The notes: a model not told the origin generated them from the letters alone. Positions 23,725 through 34,713 are shown, counted from the first letter of the stretch. The stretch is 64,000 nt of DNA from Pictodentalium vernedei (GCA_031216915.1 CM062294.1:394931217-394995216); one strand, 5' to 3'. Numbers and translations are program-made.

Positions 23725-24387
23725 AGTAGGTGATAAATGAGAGTTCGAGCTCACCTGTACATGTACGTGTACGTGTACATGTACACCTCCATAGGATTTA
23801 GTGTTAAAATCGTGTAGTGTACGTGTACAAGATTTTAACGGTTTTTTAGGGTGAGCTCGAATTTTTTTAACACTGAATTGTATCCTAGACGCGCGTAGTT
23901 TTACGTACACGTACATGTACCGTTTTGATAGAAATCTGCTGATGAGTTTTCCCTATAGGATTCAGTGTTAAATTGCGAGCAAAAAACACGTTTTGAGAGT
24001 TCGAACTCATCGTCTTGTCGATTCTAACAATCCGCGTCCGTACACGATTTTAACACTGAAACCCTATGGAGAGTGTTAAATTGCTAGCAAAAAAACGTTT
24101 TGAGAATTCGAACTCATCATCTTGCCGATTCTAACAACCCGCGTCCGCACACGATTTTAACACTGAAACCCTATGGAGGCGTACACGGAGATCCGCCTGC
24201 AGATTTTAGGTCGGAAATAGACTCGCGTGAAGAGGTGATGTTTGAATCCGCAAACCCACTGTAGCGTTTCTCGAAGTGAGACTGGCGCACGTTATTGCGA
24301 GGTGATCTCAACGAGCACTTGATGGAAATGTTTTGAATGAAGAGTGTTGTCGTCGGTGTGTTAGAAATTCGCGAACCCGCTGTCACG
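23725..24387 (+). repeat. Polinton left terminal inverted repeat
   Basis: Pairs with 39288-39945. Order of blocks: AGTAGGTGATAAATGAGAG, alternating GTACATGTACGTGTAC palindromes, CATAGGATTTAGTGTTAAAA, then two units of TTCGAACTCATC...GATTCTAACAA...CCGCGTCC...ACACGATTTTAACACTGAAA, then a unique inner part. A 70-codon minus-strand frame (24171-24386) is matched by a plus-strand frame in the other repeat (39266-39505), but conservation follows from the repeat itself. Confidence 0.95.
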
Positions 24388-24398
24388 TTTTTGATTGA

Positions 24399-24420
24399 TA
24401 TATATAGGAGAGAAAAAAAA
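24399..24420 (+). promoter_or_regulatory. TATATATA-GAGA leader motif, first gene
   Basis: TATATATAGGAGAGAAAAAA, 71-92 bp before the ATG at 24491. The same core stands before the capsid gene (27111) and the three leaders at 35051, 35607 and 36299. Probably a TATA-type promoter of the virus; inference from recurrence. Confidence 0.5.
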
Positions 24421-24490
24421 ATATAAATAATAGTTATTTAGAAAAATAAATATATCAAATCGAATAGATAATAAAAAAAATACGTAAATC

Positions 24491-24865
24491 ATGAGCGATT
24501 CTCAGGATATTAGAGTGAGGTTTCTTTTAAAAATGCTGATGAGAGCCTATGCATTCTGCGTGAACGAACAACTAGGTCGTCTCTTGTTAGAACGATGCGT
24601 CAGATGTTGCGATCACCTAGACTTCGATCACGAGAATCATTCGTGTCTGTGGATGGAAAGGGAAGATATGGTCGTCAAGTATTTTGAACCGGCATTCAAA
24701 CGCGTTCAAATCAATGAAGTGATCACGTTTTGGAAGAGATTACTCTACTGTAAGAATCGAAGCAAGCCCACAGATTCAGAAGAACAGAAATTGGCGCGTA
24801 AAAGTCTGACTTTACGAGATAAGGGATGCATCTTGAAATTATTGTTCAACGAAGCATACGTCTAA
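24491..24865 (+). CDS. Small Cys/His-rich protein of unknown function
   Basis: 124 residues, ATG start preceded by an A-rich leader, intact. It has a cluster C36-x2-C39-C40-x-H42-x4-H47-x2-H50-x-C52, which could bind zinc, and a lone C23; the rest is helical and basic. No signal peptide or membrane segment. It is the first gene inside the left terminal repeat and is followed 96 bp later by the membrane-protein gene, on the same strand as integrase and capsid. I do not recognise a family with confidence; a regulatory or nucleic-acid-binding role would be a guess. It is one of the few intact frames in this element. Confidence 0.75.
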   Translation: MSDSQDIRVRFLLKMLMRAYAFCVNEQLGRLLLERCVRCCDHLDFDHENHSCLWMEREDMVVKYFEPAFKRVQINEVITFWKRLLYCKNRSKPTDSEEQKLARKSLTLRDKGCILKLLFNEAYV

Positions 24866-24961
24866 GTTTTCTCGTTGATATAAAATAAGGGAGAATAGAA
24901 AATAAAAATAAATACACACATAAATTTTTTATCTAATATTAGAAAGAAAAAAAATACAAAA

Positions 24962-25624
24962 ATGAGAACCAGAAATAAATTGTATCCGACGTTAGTGGAC
25001 GACGAGGACGAGAAGCCGATCGACGTTTTGCCGACGGCGCCGTCGCTAGAAGAAAGAGAAAGAGGAGAGAGGTATCGCATCGTTCAAATCAATAGAATCC
25101 AAGAGTATCTAACTCGAGAGAGAGATTCTCGTCGTTCTCTCAAGAAGAAGTATTCACGTTTCGTGACATTCGTCAACGCGATCGACAGGACACTCATCAC
25201 GATTTCCATGGGTTTACACGCGGCCAGCATCGGATTGTTGTTGACTGCAGTCGCCATTCCGATCGTGTTGACCGTAGAAGGAGTGGCCCTCGCCGCCAGA
25301 TTGTTTGGCACACTCGGAAACTTTTTGAGTAGGAAATTATATCTGAAGGCGAGGCAACACGGCAAGATTCGCATCTTGGCCGACTCCAAGATCGACACGA
25401 TATCCGAAATGATCTCTATGGCGTTGAAAGATGGTAGGATATCGGACGGAGAATACTTCGTGATATTGAGCGAGAAAACCAAATACGATGCCATGAAAGA
25501 AGCCGTGAGAATCAAGACTCGTCAGATCATCAAGGAAGAGATGAAGGATTCTCTCGTGGAAAAGGGGAGGAAAGAGGCCAGGGAGGAATACAGTAAGATG
25601 ATAGAACTCAAGAGCAGCGATTGA
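24962..25624 (+). CDS. Hydrophobic virion- or membrane-associated protein
   Basis: 220 residues, intact. The N-terminus is acidic (PTLVDDEDEKP), then comes a charged segment likely to be coiled coil (about 30-65). A long hydrophobic stretch follows at about 80-122 (GLHAASIGLLLTAVAIPIVL and onward), enough for two membrane passes or a membrane-active hairpin. A helical C-terminus includes SKIDTISEMISMALKDGRIS. Proteins with this plan, hydrophobic centre followed by a conserved 'dgeIs..ey..il.e' helix pair, occur in Polintons of invertebrates; I take it as a structural or membrane-interacting virion protein, unproven. Sits between the Cys/His protein and the integrase fusion, all on the plus strand. 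Confidence 0.75.
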   Translation: MRTRNKLYPTLVDDEDEKPIDVLPTAPSLEERERGERYRIVQINRIQEYLTRERDSRRSLKKKYSRFVTFVNAIDRTLITISMGLHAASIGLLLTAVAIPIVLTVEGVALAARLFGTLGNFLSRKLYLKARQHGKIRILADSKIDTISEMISMALKDGRISDGEYFVILSEKTKYDAMKEAVRIKTRQIIKEEMKDSLVEKGRKEAREEYSKMIELKSSD

Positions 25625-25721
25625 AAAAAAATTATATATAATAAGAACAGAATTTAAAAAAAAAAAATTAAATTTATATATAAAATAAAAAAAACGAAAT
25701 TAATTTAAATAACTCTTAAAA

Positions 25722-27053
25722 ATGTATTGCGTAAAGTGTAAGAGAGTTACCGAGACGGGTAATTCTAGAGAAGTGCGAACTAAAAACGACAGACAGATGC
25801 TTCGCGGAATTTGCGACGTGTGTGGTTCTGTCAAGACTAGATTCGTCAAAAAAAAGAACGCGAGCAAAGGTAAAGGCATCGTGAATAAAATGATCAATAA
25901 TCTACCTTTCGAAATGCATCTGCCCGGTCACAGTTTCACTGGACCCGGAATGAAATTGAACAAGAGACTCAACGCCGATCTGACACCCAAATCTTGGAGC
26001 AAACCTGTGAATAGGGTGGACACAGCCGTGTATGATCACGATCTGTGCTACGCCGGACATCCCGACACCAAGACTCGCAATGACGTCTGCGACAAAAACA
26101 TGTTGGGGAAATTGAGAGGCATATTGAATCCGACCAGGAGAGAGAAGATGGAACGTTCGCTGGTCGGCAATCTGATCAGTGCAAAACGTCGATTCGGATG
26201 GGGCATTCAAAAAAAAAAAGGCGCATCTGAAAAGAAGAAGAAACGATTATTGACGAGCGAATTGGCTGAGGAGTTACACAAACCCATAGTGCATAAATTT
26301 CGAAAGAGAAGGGTGTTTGTGAAGGGTCTGGATGATATTTGGTCTGCCGACTTGGTCAACATGAGATCGTTTTCGAGGTGGAACGAGGGCGTCAAATATC
26401 TATTGACGGTCATCGACATGTTTTCCAAATACGGTTGGATCAGAGCTTTGAAGAATAAATCAGGACCTTGCGTCGCCAAGGCTCTGAAGAGCGTGTTCGA
26501 CTCGTCTTCTCGAAAACCGAGTAAATTGTGGGTGGATAAGGGAAAGGAATTCTACAACAAGCACGTTCATCGATTGGTAGACCTCTACTCGATCGAAAAC
26601 AAAGAGAAAGCCAGCATGGCGGAACGTTGGAATCGAACAATGAAGGAGAAGATGCACAGATACTTCACGGCGAATTCGACCAAGAAATACATATATGCTC
26701 TGAACGGTCTGGTCAAAGATTACAACAACACGCGACACAGATCGATCAAGATGACTCCCGCAAAAGCTAGCGATCCTTGAAACGAAAAACGGGTCTACGC
26801 GAATCTATATCCTGAGAGATCTAAGATCAGGAAGAAGTCTAGAACGCCGATATTTGCGGTCGGTGATCCAGTGAGAATTTACGCTTATAAGAAGCACTTC
26901 AAAAAGGGTTATACTCCTCAATGGACCTCCGAAATCTTCGTGATAATCAAAATATTTCACACCGATCCGGTGACTTACAAAATCAAAGCTTTGGATGGAG
27001 AAGAGATCATTGGAAAGTTTTATGAACAACAATTACAAAAGACGAAGTTTTGA
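25722..27053 (+). pseudogene. Zinc-ribbon / parvovirus-type phospholipase A2 / integrase fusion, one in-frame stop
   Basis: Residues 1-42 form a zinc ribbon (C3, C6, C31, C34). Residues 64-128 resemble the phospholipase A2 of parvovirus VP1: calcium loop G74-P-G76, D100, catalytic H106-D107 with Y110. Such enzymes breach endosomal membrane during entry. Residues 186-350 are a retroviral-type integrase core (rve) with D210, D272 and E301, which would insert the viral DNA and make the 6-bp duplication. The frame stops at TGA 26778-26780, just after MTPAKASDP; the same frame continues to 27053 with the SH3-like C-terminal domain (VGDPVRIY) of these integrases, so the gene is broken by one nonsense change. 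A lysine run (about 163-175), from an A-run at 26209-26219, joins the PLA2 and integrase parts. Whether the fusion is native or a slip in that run is open. Confidence 0.85.
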
Positions 27054-27110
27054 TGAAGAAAACAAATTTTTTTTTATTTACTCTCTTTAACATTTTCTTG
27101 TTTACACACA

Positions 27111-27131
27111 TATATATAAGAGAGAAAAAAA
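27111..27131 (+). promoter_or_regulatory. TATATATA-GAGA leader motif, capsid gene
   Basis: TATATATAAGAGAGAAAAAA, 83 bp before the capsid ATG; same core as at 24399. Confidence 0.5.
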
Positions 27132-27213
27132 TAATAATAAAAAATAATTAAAAACTATTTTTAGATAAAGAAAGCAAGTTAATTAATAAACAAAAAACTA
27201 AAAATCCTTTAAA

Positions 27214-28446
27214 ATGACAAATATACTAGATATAGCACAAAGCATAGTGAAAGATGAAAGTATTCAAGAATATGAGGTTCACGAATTTGAACCGGTAACT
27301 GGAACGAGTTTGAACAATGCGGGAGAGATAAGAATCAACGTTGAAACTCAAGATCTATTCGTACATCCTAGCGAGTGTTACATAGTGGTGCAGGGATGTC
27401 TCACCAAGGAAGATGGGAGCGACTACGCCGACGATGACATGGTTACTCTAGCCAATAATGGCATCATGCATCTATTCAGTAACATAAAATACATGCTATC
27501 CGGACAAGAGATAGAATCTGTGTTTCATCCTGGTCAGGCCACCACGATGTTCAGACTCTTGACGTATCCTGATGATTTTTCGAAATCCAGAGGACTTAAT
27601 CAGTTGTGGGTGAAAGACTATGTCGTCAAGACGTCCAGACCTAAAGGAACGTTCTCGTTCAGGATACCTTTGAAACACATCTTTGGATTTGCAGACAATT
27701 ACAACAAGATCATGTATGGATTCAAACACAATCTGACGTTGATTCGAAAAGGAAACGACGACGCAATAGTGAGACTCACTGCGACCGATGCGGGTAAGAT
27801 AACTCTGCACAAGATATCTTTGTTTCGTTCCGCATGTGGAGCCTTCAATCGTGGAGAAAGTGCGTCTCTACAAGATCATAGAATCCAAGAGTAAATTACC
27901 CGTGGGATCTAGAATGAGACAGTGCGACACGGCTAGCATTCCTCCCCCCACGAATCACTTCGATTGGAGATTGACGGTGAAATCTGCTTCCGAGAGACCG
28001 CGTTTCATCATGGTTGCATTTCAGACCGATAGGGCGGGTCTCAGGAAAAGAATGCGTTGCTGTTCGATCACTGCCATTTGAGAAACATGCAAGTGTTTCT
28101 GAATGCCACGAGATATCCAGCAATCGATTACAATGCGTCGTTCAACAAAAACGATTTCTGCAGACTGTACGGCGATGCCGCTGATTTTAGAAAGAAGTAT
28201 CATGTTCTAGATGAATTGATGAGCAACCCCAACATGTCTCCTGGTGAATACAAGTCGATGTATCCCATGTTCGTATTCGACGTCAGTAAACAGAGTGAAC
28301 GACTCAAGAGTAGCGTGTTAGACATTCAGATCAAGATGCAATTGGATAGGAACGTGCCGAGAAAAATCGAAGCCTTCGCCCTGGTCCTGTCGGACAGAGA
28401 ATTACAATTCGAATCGGATGGAAATAAGATGTCAGTCATTCAATGA
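27214..28446 (+). pseudogene. Major capsid protein, two frameshifts
   Basis: A Polinton-type double-jelly-roll capsid (hexon-like) protein of about 410 residues. Recognisable blocks: AGEIRINVETQDLFVHPSEC near residue 37, NGIMHLFSNIKYMLSGQEIE, PGQATTMFRLLTYPDDF, later IIESKSKLPVGSRMRQCDT, YPAIDYNASF, MYPMFVFDVSKQ and the end SDGNKMSV. The first frame runs 27214-27894, but coding passes to a second frame at about 27835-27850 and returns to the first near 28040-28060. These are two nearly compensating indels, so no full product is made. Assembly error is possible in principle. It converges on the fibre gene with a palindrome between them. Confidence 0.9.
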
Positions 28447-28475
28447 GAGACGAGTGTGAAAAAAAAATAAAAAAC

Positions 28476-28625
28476 AAAAAAAAAAATAAAAAGTAATGAG
28501 TAATTATTAAAAACAAAAAAAACAAAAAAAAAGTAAATAAAGTAATGTGATCTAGAGAGATTGAACATCTTTCTAAATCTCATAACTTTTTTTTTTGTTT
28601 TTAATAATCACACATTATTTTTTTT
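28476..28625. terminator. Nested AT-rich palindrome between capsid and fibre genes
   Basis: Outer arms AGTAATGAGTAATTATTAAA and GTTTTTAATAATCACACATT, inner arms AAAGTAATGTGATCTAGA and TCTAAATCTCATAACTTT. Lies at the 3' ends of two convergent genes. Related palindromes close the genes at 36169 and 36868. Likely a bidirectional transcript-end or polyadenylation region. Confidence 0.55.
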
Positions 28626-28648
28626 TTAATTCATTATTTTCCACGCGT

Positions 28649-29854
28649 TCACTGTTTGTTCAAAGGAACTAGTTCGATCAGTAGACTCACCACGGAAGTG
28701 GCGGCTTTGGGATTATTGGTTTTCATAACGAAATTAATCCTGTCACCGGCGTTCACTTTGAGAGGCGTGCCGAACGTGCTAGCATTTGTGTGTTGATTCT
28801 CAGTCTTTTCAACGCTGTATCTCTTATCGCTCTCTACACCATTCACCATGAGATTGACGACCGCTCTGTTATTCAAATCGGAGGAAGCCAGACTCATTCG
28901 AAGGATTTCACCTCCCAACAGCATGGGATATCCCACCTGACCATGTTTTGATCCGCTACCTCCATTTCCGAAAGACCACTCAGCTTTTCCCTCATCTAAG
29001 GTGCCGGCCTCTTCGGCCCACACAGTGATCAATTGTCTAGCATATTTGACTTTCTCCACCACCAAAATCAGGGTGCAGGCATCCGTCATGTTCACGGGAT
29101 CCGGTAGATTCGTGAGCGTGTGTCCACCCATGTCTAGTTTACCTTCCATGATGTCACCCTTTCTCCAGACCGAGTTGTCGTCCACATACTTTCTGCTGAC
29201 CATGCTGGAATCGAATTCGGGATCGTGATCGAGACCAAATAAATTGTGACCGTTCATGTTGATACCACCCTCCATGGTTCTGCCAGATTGTTTGTTCAGG
29301 TAGAGATCGTCCACTTGCGATTCTAGGTATTCTTGTGATTGTATCACGGCAGAATCTACGTAGCCCTTGTTGACCGCGGTTGAGTCTGTATCCATGTCGT
29401 TGATCTTCGACAGATTCAACATCCTGTTGAATCCTGCATTCAGATCCGATTTCATTTCTCGTCTGTCAGACTTTCTCTGTTCCAGATCTACGTAGTGTTT
29501 GGTCGCCACATCCTTGGGATTCGTGGGAGTGGCCACGTTCGTTATCTTGTTAGAATAAGCGTTCAATTCTGAGTGCATCGTTTTCTGAACGTATCTATTT
29601 CTCAGGTGTTCGCTGAATCTCGCGTGAGAGTCGTCTGCATATTTCTTGGTCGCTGCATCGGTGGGATCTACGGGATTCGCGACGTTCACCAAACGTTTGG
29701 ATTTCAGATCCAGATCATTGGTCATGGTTTTCTCCACGTAATTACCTAGCAGGATTCGTTCAAAATCAGCGTTCCCCCTGTCAACATATTTTTTAGTCGC
29801 AGCATCTGCGAGATCTATCGGCTCGGGAAGATTGTAGAGCTTCTTATCGTTCAT
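28649..29854 (-). CDS. Fibre-like attachment protein
   Basis: 401 residues from ATG at 29854 (a TTG two codons upstream is less likely), intact. The first ~250 residues are a series of about five repeats of the type 'N-x-I-x-N-L-x-x-P-x-x-x-x-D-A-A-T-K-K-Y-V-D' (for instance LPEPIDLADAATKKYVD, VNPVDPTDAATKKYAD-like, GLDHDPEFDSSMVSRKYVD). This pattern is found in phage and virus tail-fibre shafts that trimerise. The last ~140 residues (after DACTLILVVEKVKY) are probably a beta-rich receptor-binding head. The role, attachment to the host cell, is inferred from architecture. It is transcribed toward the capsid gene and preceded 15 bp upstream by the stop of a 44-codon gene, so the two are probably co-transcribed. 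Confidence 0.8.
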   Translation of the reverse strand: MNDKKLYNLPEPIDLADAATKKYVDRGNADFERILLGNYVEKTMTNDLDLKSKRLVNVANPVDPTDAATKKYADDSHARFSEHLRNRYVQKTMHSELNAYSNKITNVATPTNPKDVATKHYVDLEQRKSDRREMKSDLNAGFNRMLNLSKINDMDTDSTAVNKGYVDSAVIQSQEYLESQVDDLYLNKQSGRTMEGGINMNGHNLFGLDHDPEFDSSMVSRKYVDDNSVWRKGDIMEGKLDMGGHTLTNLPDPVNMTDACTLILVVEKVKYARQLITVWAEEAGTLDEGKAEWSFGNGGSGSKHGQVGYPMLLGGEILRMSLASSDLNNRAVVNLMVNGVESDKRYSVEKTENQHTNASTFGTPLKVNAGDRINFVMKTNNPKAATSVVSLLIELVPLNKQ

Positions 29855-29869
29855 GTTCAAAGGTTCTTC

Positions 29870-30004
29870 TCAAGGTTTGTATCTCCGAACGTAACGTTCG
29901 TACAAGTTGCCAATGTCGTAACCATCGTCGACTTCGAACATCTTCCTCTTCTTTCTTGGGTTGACTTTTTCGTCGTCACTTCTACTAAATTTATCGACTG
30001 GCAT
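29870..30004 (-). CDS. Small basic protein, 44 residues
   Basis: ATG at 30004, TGA at 29870. Carries an NLS-like NPRKKRKMF at residues 15-23 and a Tyr/Arg-rich end (GNLYERYVRRYKP). Placed directly upstream of the fibre gene, separated by 15 bp. Too short for family assignment; could be a core, DNA-condensing or adaptor peptide. Support is the clean frame, tight spacing and tail charge pattern. Confidence 0.45.
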   Translation of the reverse strand: MPVDKFSRSDDEKVNPRKKRKMFEVDDGYDIGNLYERYVRRYKP

Positions 30005-30155
30005 GTTGTTGTGGGATTTTTTGTTTTTTAGAAAAATATGTTCAAACGCAGTTTATTAAAAATGAACTATGTTATTTTATTTTTCGTTTTTATTCGATTA
30101 AAAATTTTTTAAAAATAATTTTTTATCTTTATATACTATAAAAAAAAATCTCTCT

Positions 30156-30590
30156 CTAATGTAAATCATTGAGAATGTCTTGAAATCGATCTCCTTCAGA
30201 CCATCTGTTGAGAACGTTGAGACACAGGTGACCGCAAAACACCTGATGTGGTGATTGCACTTGTTCCGTGTTGTAACGAACCATCGATTTGTTGAAATAG
30301 TTCTTTATTTCTTTTGGCGGCGAGATTCCGTAGCTGTCGAAATAATATTTTTTCTTCTTCCTGTTCTTCATCCACGCCACCCAGTGAGTGCCTTCACCCA
30401 ATTAATCGTCTAGATTTAAAATTCTGCATTCCGATTGTCGAGGTCTTCTCTTCGGTAAGGCATCTCTGGAAAACACTCCTAGAAAATCTTTGATTTTCAA
30501 ATCTTTTGCCACATTCAACAGATCGATGTTGGATAGGGGTTCGTTAGGTAAGACGACACCTTCTACGGATATCTTTATTTTCTTAATCAT
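30156..30590 (-). pseudogene. Adenain-like cysteine protease, one in-frame stop
   Basis: Same-frame halves separated by TAA at 30402-30404. The N-terminal half has PLSNIDLLNVAKDLKIKDFL. The C-terminal half has the catalytic His in GTHWVAW, Asp in YYFDSYG, the oxyanion Gln and nucleophile Cys in HQVFCGHLC. These are the marks of the adenovirus-type / Ulp1-like C5 protease that matures virion proteins. Full length would be about 144 residues, at the short end for the family. The nonsense codon lies just before the catalytic His, so the product is inactive. Located between fibre and polymerase genes, all minus strand. Confidence 0.88.
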
Positions 30591-30609
30591 AAATGCGTAT
30601 ATATTTTTT

Positions 30610-33600
30610 TTATTTATTTATTTTATTATAATTCACTAAAAATGACGTTATTTTTTTTTGTTTTTTTCTCTTTTTTTTTAAACTAACATTCTCGATGTCT
30701 CTATCGTTTTCTATAATTTTGATTTCATCTAATTCCTCTTGATTTTCTGGACTCTCGATATCTCTATCGTATTCTATAATTTTGAATCCATCTGATTCTT
30801 CTTGATTTTCTGGACTCTCGATGTTACTATTGATTTCTATAATTTTGAATCCGTCTAATTCCTCTTGATTTTCTGAAATCCTATCATCCACAATCATATC
30901 TGGAATCTTATCATCCACAATCGTATCTAGAATCCAATCATCCATATTCATATCATCTCTAATTAGATCCGCAGTCCAATATCCGAGTGCCAAAGTGCTT
31001 ATTTTATCATCTAACACGAATCTCTTATCGTCGTCGGCCGTCAGCGAAATCTTGTTGACTATTTCAGTATACAAGTCATGATTTTCACTTCGAATTGATT
31101 TCATAGTCTTATACACTGGACCACTTCCTAACAAACAATCTTTATACTCTTGGAAAGAGATGTTTTTCTTCAACACGCACGCTTTAACTCCTTTGCACTT
31201 CTTGATCTCTTCATCATCTTCTAGACGATAAGCATACAGTTTGGGTCTCAAGCCCACGAATTCGACGATTTGTTTACCGCCACTCTCGTCCTTAAATTTA
31301 CCCAACACCTTCTTGTTGTCGTTCGATTGAATGTTGGACAGGTGATCGACGGGATAATTGCTCGTGTCGAACCACTCGGCCACGTCCTGAGATATATCTC
31401 GGTAGACGTCTTTCATCTCTATCTCGTAAACTAAACTGTCCATGTCGGTGAACAGTAGTTTGGCTTTATCACCAAATTTTCGTTTGACGTAATCATAGTG
31501 AAACTCATACATCAATCGCTTGCTGATATCTAAGATGATTGGTCCGAGATAATATGGTTTGTCGAACTTCAGATGCGTCTTTTGCATGTGAATGGCCACT
31601 AGATTTTCATCGAATATGGTTCGGTGTTTGTAATTGGGTTTCGCCACTAATGTTTTAGCTCTTTTCTCAGACGTGACGAGTCGAACGTTGGTTCTCTTCC
31701 TGATGTTTTCCATCAATTTACCGTACACGCAGTTGTTCATGAGTTTGAAGAAATCTTTTTCGAAATCGTTCTCGGCTCGAGTTCTGAGATTCGTGTTGAG
31801 ATCGATGTATTTTTTCATCCAAGGCTCTTCGTCGAATTGAATGATGCGATGTATGTTGCCTAATTTCATCCCATAATCGACGTACTGTTTCAAATTCTCG
31901 CTGTAGATGACGTAGTTACGTTTGTTAAATAATTTGGGAATGAGTTTTTCCTCGTCTCCCTCGTTCGGTTCCATTCGTTCAGGAGCCAGCAGATAATCAT
32001 TGTGTAGATCGTGTAATTCTTTCAGATAGTTCAAATTGACTTCTAAAATGCAAGGACAGTCTCTCCATTTTTGCATCTCTTCCAGTTCCTTCACCCATTC
32101 GAAATTTCCAATCGGTAAAGGATGACTCATAGCCCAACCATACAGATTATTAGCGTCCCGATACTGTATGTATTTAGTCGATCGTTTCGAATCGAAACCT
32201 TCTTTCATGTAGGGATTGTTAGCCTCAGAATGTCTGTGGGAGATCATCGAGACGCCACCTCTCACAGCCCTTTCGAACATGAGCAACATGTCCACGTCGG
32301 ATAATAATTCCAATTGGACTTCAGTGGTCTTCAACAGAGTGTCCCACGCCAAGCCGGGTGCGGTGAAATACCAAGCGGGATCCAGATCGTAATTTCGACA
32401 ACAGACGTCTCGAAAATTTTCGAACACGTCTGCCAAGAGTAGAACGTCGGTCTTCAGATAGAGATCATGATAATCTCTCATGGTTTTCATATCGAATGAT
32501 TTCCACACGTTTTTAGCGTGTTTGTAATTCTCGTCAGAAATGTCGGATTCATATAATTTCGAATAAAAATCTTCTTTCGAAGGTAGTGCGGTGTCTTCGA
32601 ATCTCTTTAGATCATTCATGTAATCGTAAGGATGGACTCCTTTCCTCAACATGACGTCTACTCATTCTTCGAAATGTTCGCTCATGATTTTAAATTTATC
32701 CTTGCTCATGTTATTGACTAATTTTTCCAGAGCGGTCGACATGAATTTAAAACTGTCGATGAAACGTATGGCTCTACGAATGAATTTCGTTTTTTCTTCC
32801 AACGTCTCTCTGTTGATTACTCTTTTCTCCTCCATGAGCTTCCATTTCATGAAGGAAATGTATCTTTCTTCGCTGTTCACGATGCAATTTAATTCTTCGT
32901 GTGAGGTGCTGAGATTTTTTACGAACAGATGACTGTCGTAACCCGAGAGATTGTGAAACATCACCTGATAGAAAACGGTGTCTCGATATTTTAAATTACA
33001 CATGCTGTGAGCCGGACTGTGATACAGACCCGTGTAATGATCGTGGTCTCTGACCTTCCTATTTTCCTTCGAATTCTCGTCGAATGATTGTTTGCATATG
33101 TGACATTCAGTGGCTCTGTTATTTTCATCCTGCTGCTCTCGCATGATGATCATTTCTGCCGGAGTTTTGAATTTGTCATATAGCATTTGAAGTTTCCATT
33201 CTAACTCTTCCACGATCCTTTGAGCCACGTCGTCGTCTTCATACTGTTTCATGTCGGTGAAGGGACCCATGTCGTGTTGCGAGTCGAAAGCGCATTTCAC
33301 GTAAATGCAATAGCCTGAAGGTATGTGTTTTTGATATCTTTCGACGTAACTTTGAAGAGCGTTGGGTTGACAGGAACTCATTTTCGCAGTGAAACATTCG
33401 AAATCGGCATACACGACGAATGGTACTTTTGACCTTCTATTGTGATTTTCAAACTTCACGATGGTGTTGGGTTTTTCGGCATTTCGACGGCGACACCTTG
33501 ATTTTCGTTGCAATATTCCTGATGTTTCGCCAATGAGTTTTCGCTGTGAAACACGTTCATGCAATTGTAACATAAAGATATCTTTCCATTATGATTATTA

Positions 33601-34713
33601 TTTTGTTTTGACAGTAATTGACTCGGATGTTTAACCCAACAATAATGACGATTGTCACCATTCGAAATCAATAATAAAATAATCGTCTTTTCTCTTCCGA
33701 GATACAAAGTCAGTCTGAGAGGATGGATCTTTCGTTTTTCATCATCGTATCCCAAGACGTTCACCGCAATGGTGGGATTTTGAGCCTCGAAACATTCGAT
33801 GTGTTTTAACTGCGTTGGAAAAGTCACTCAGGTCCAATCAAGATTTTTAGAAGTTTCCTCGTACTGAGAAACTCTATCGGAGTTTCTTTTGACAGGGTAT
33901 AAAGCGGATGTGACTGCCCATTTAAAACACTGATCATCGTTATTTTTCCCGTTGATCACGGCGTATTTCTTAGCGAGGAAATATGGTAATTTCACGTAGG
34001 AAGACCCTTTCAACAAATCGTTTTTAGTTATGTGAATTTCGAGTTTCAACACCTCATCGAACGTCCAATTACTACCTTCATGTTGATAATTCACGAGAGA
34101 CGTCAACATCTTGTCTTTCATCTTTTCGAAAACGTGTGATAAATTTGAACCTCGAAATACGGGTTCGACATTAGATCTGAAATATGCATTTTTCACGATG
34201 CTCTCACCGGACTTCACGTCGATTTTATTCATCACGCAATGGAGTATCATCTTAATTTGTAATCCCACGTTCATGTATTTGCGAAACAAATCCAATACCT
34301 TTTTCTTCAGCCGTTCCATGAATAATTTCGGATCGATTTTCTTCAACGAGGGAACCACTTCGAAAGTTTTAAAAATGCCTTTGATTGCACTCTCCCGTTC
34401 CATGGACTTCGATTGAAATAGTTCTGCGGCGAGTCGCGCTAGATATTCTTCTCCTTTCTATTGCTCGTCGAAATTCGTTCGATATATCTCGTTTGCCTAG
34501 AATCTGATGTGCATCACTCATTTTTGTTTTTCTTTTCTTTTCTTTGGAAACTTGAAGTTCTTCAATGGCTTTTCGTTTAGTCAACTTCTTATTTTTCTCA
34601 ATCGAAACGTTTTCGTTTTTTTTTGACGTCGGCATTTCGATTCCTTTTACTATCTTTTTCTTCTTCTCATCTTTCACAACCGATGCATTTTTTGACATCG
34701 TTGCTATCGGCAT
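30610..34713 (-). pseudogene. Protein-primed DNA polymerase B, multiply broken
   Basis: Runs from about 34713 to 30610, roughly 1,350 codons, the usual size for Polinton PolB. Order: Lys-rich N-terminus (34713-34390); a domain with CFKWAVTSALYP (34403-33828); a C2H2-like finger CYNCMNVF...H...H; exonuclease motif I YADFECF; an inserted C157-x2-C160...RDHDHYTG...H189-x2-C192-N endonuclease VII/HNH-like zinc site; exonuclease II FHNLSGYDSHLF; then polymerase motif A YRDANNLYG, motif B KLMNNCVYG and motif C TDMDS. Residue numbers are those of each open segment. Breaks: frameshift near 34390, TGA 33828-33830, frameshift near 33465, TGA 32662-32664. Three ~22-residue repeats (ENQEELDGFKIIE type) occupy 30688-30879, before a basic tail. 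It would replicate the element's DNA; this copy cannot. Confidence 0.92.

Noticed and set aside
26778-26780. Stop-codon readthrough in the integrase
   Set aside because: Possible in principle, but many other genes of this element carry plain nonsense or frameshift changes, so decay is the simpler reading.
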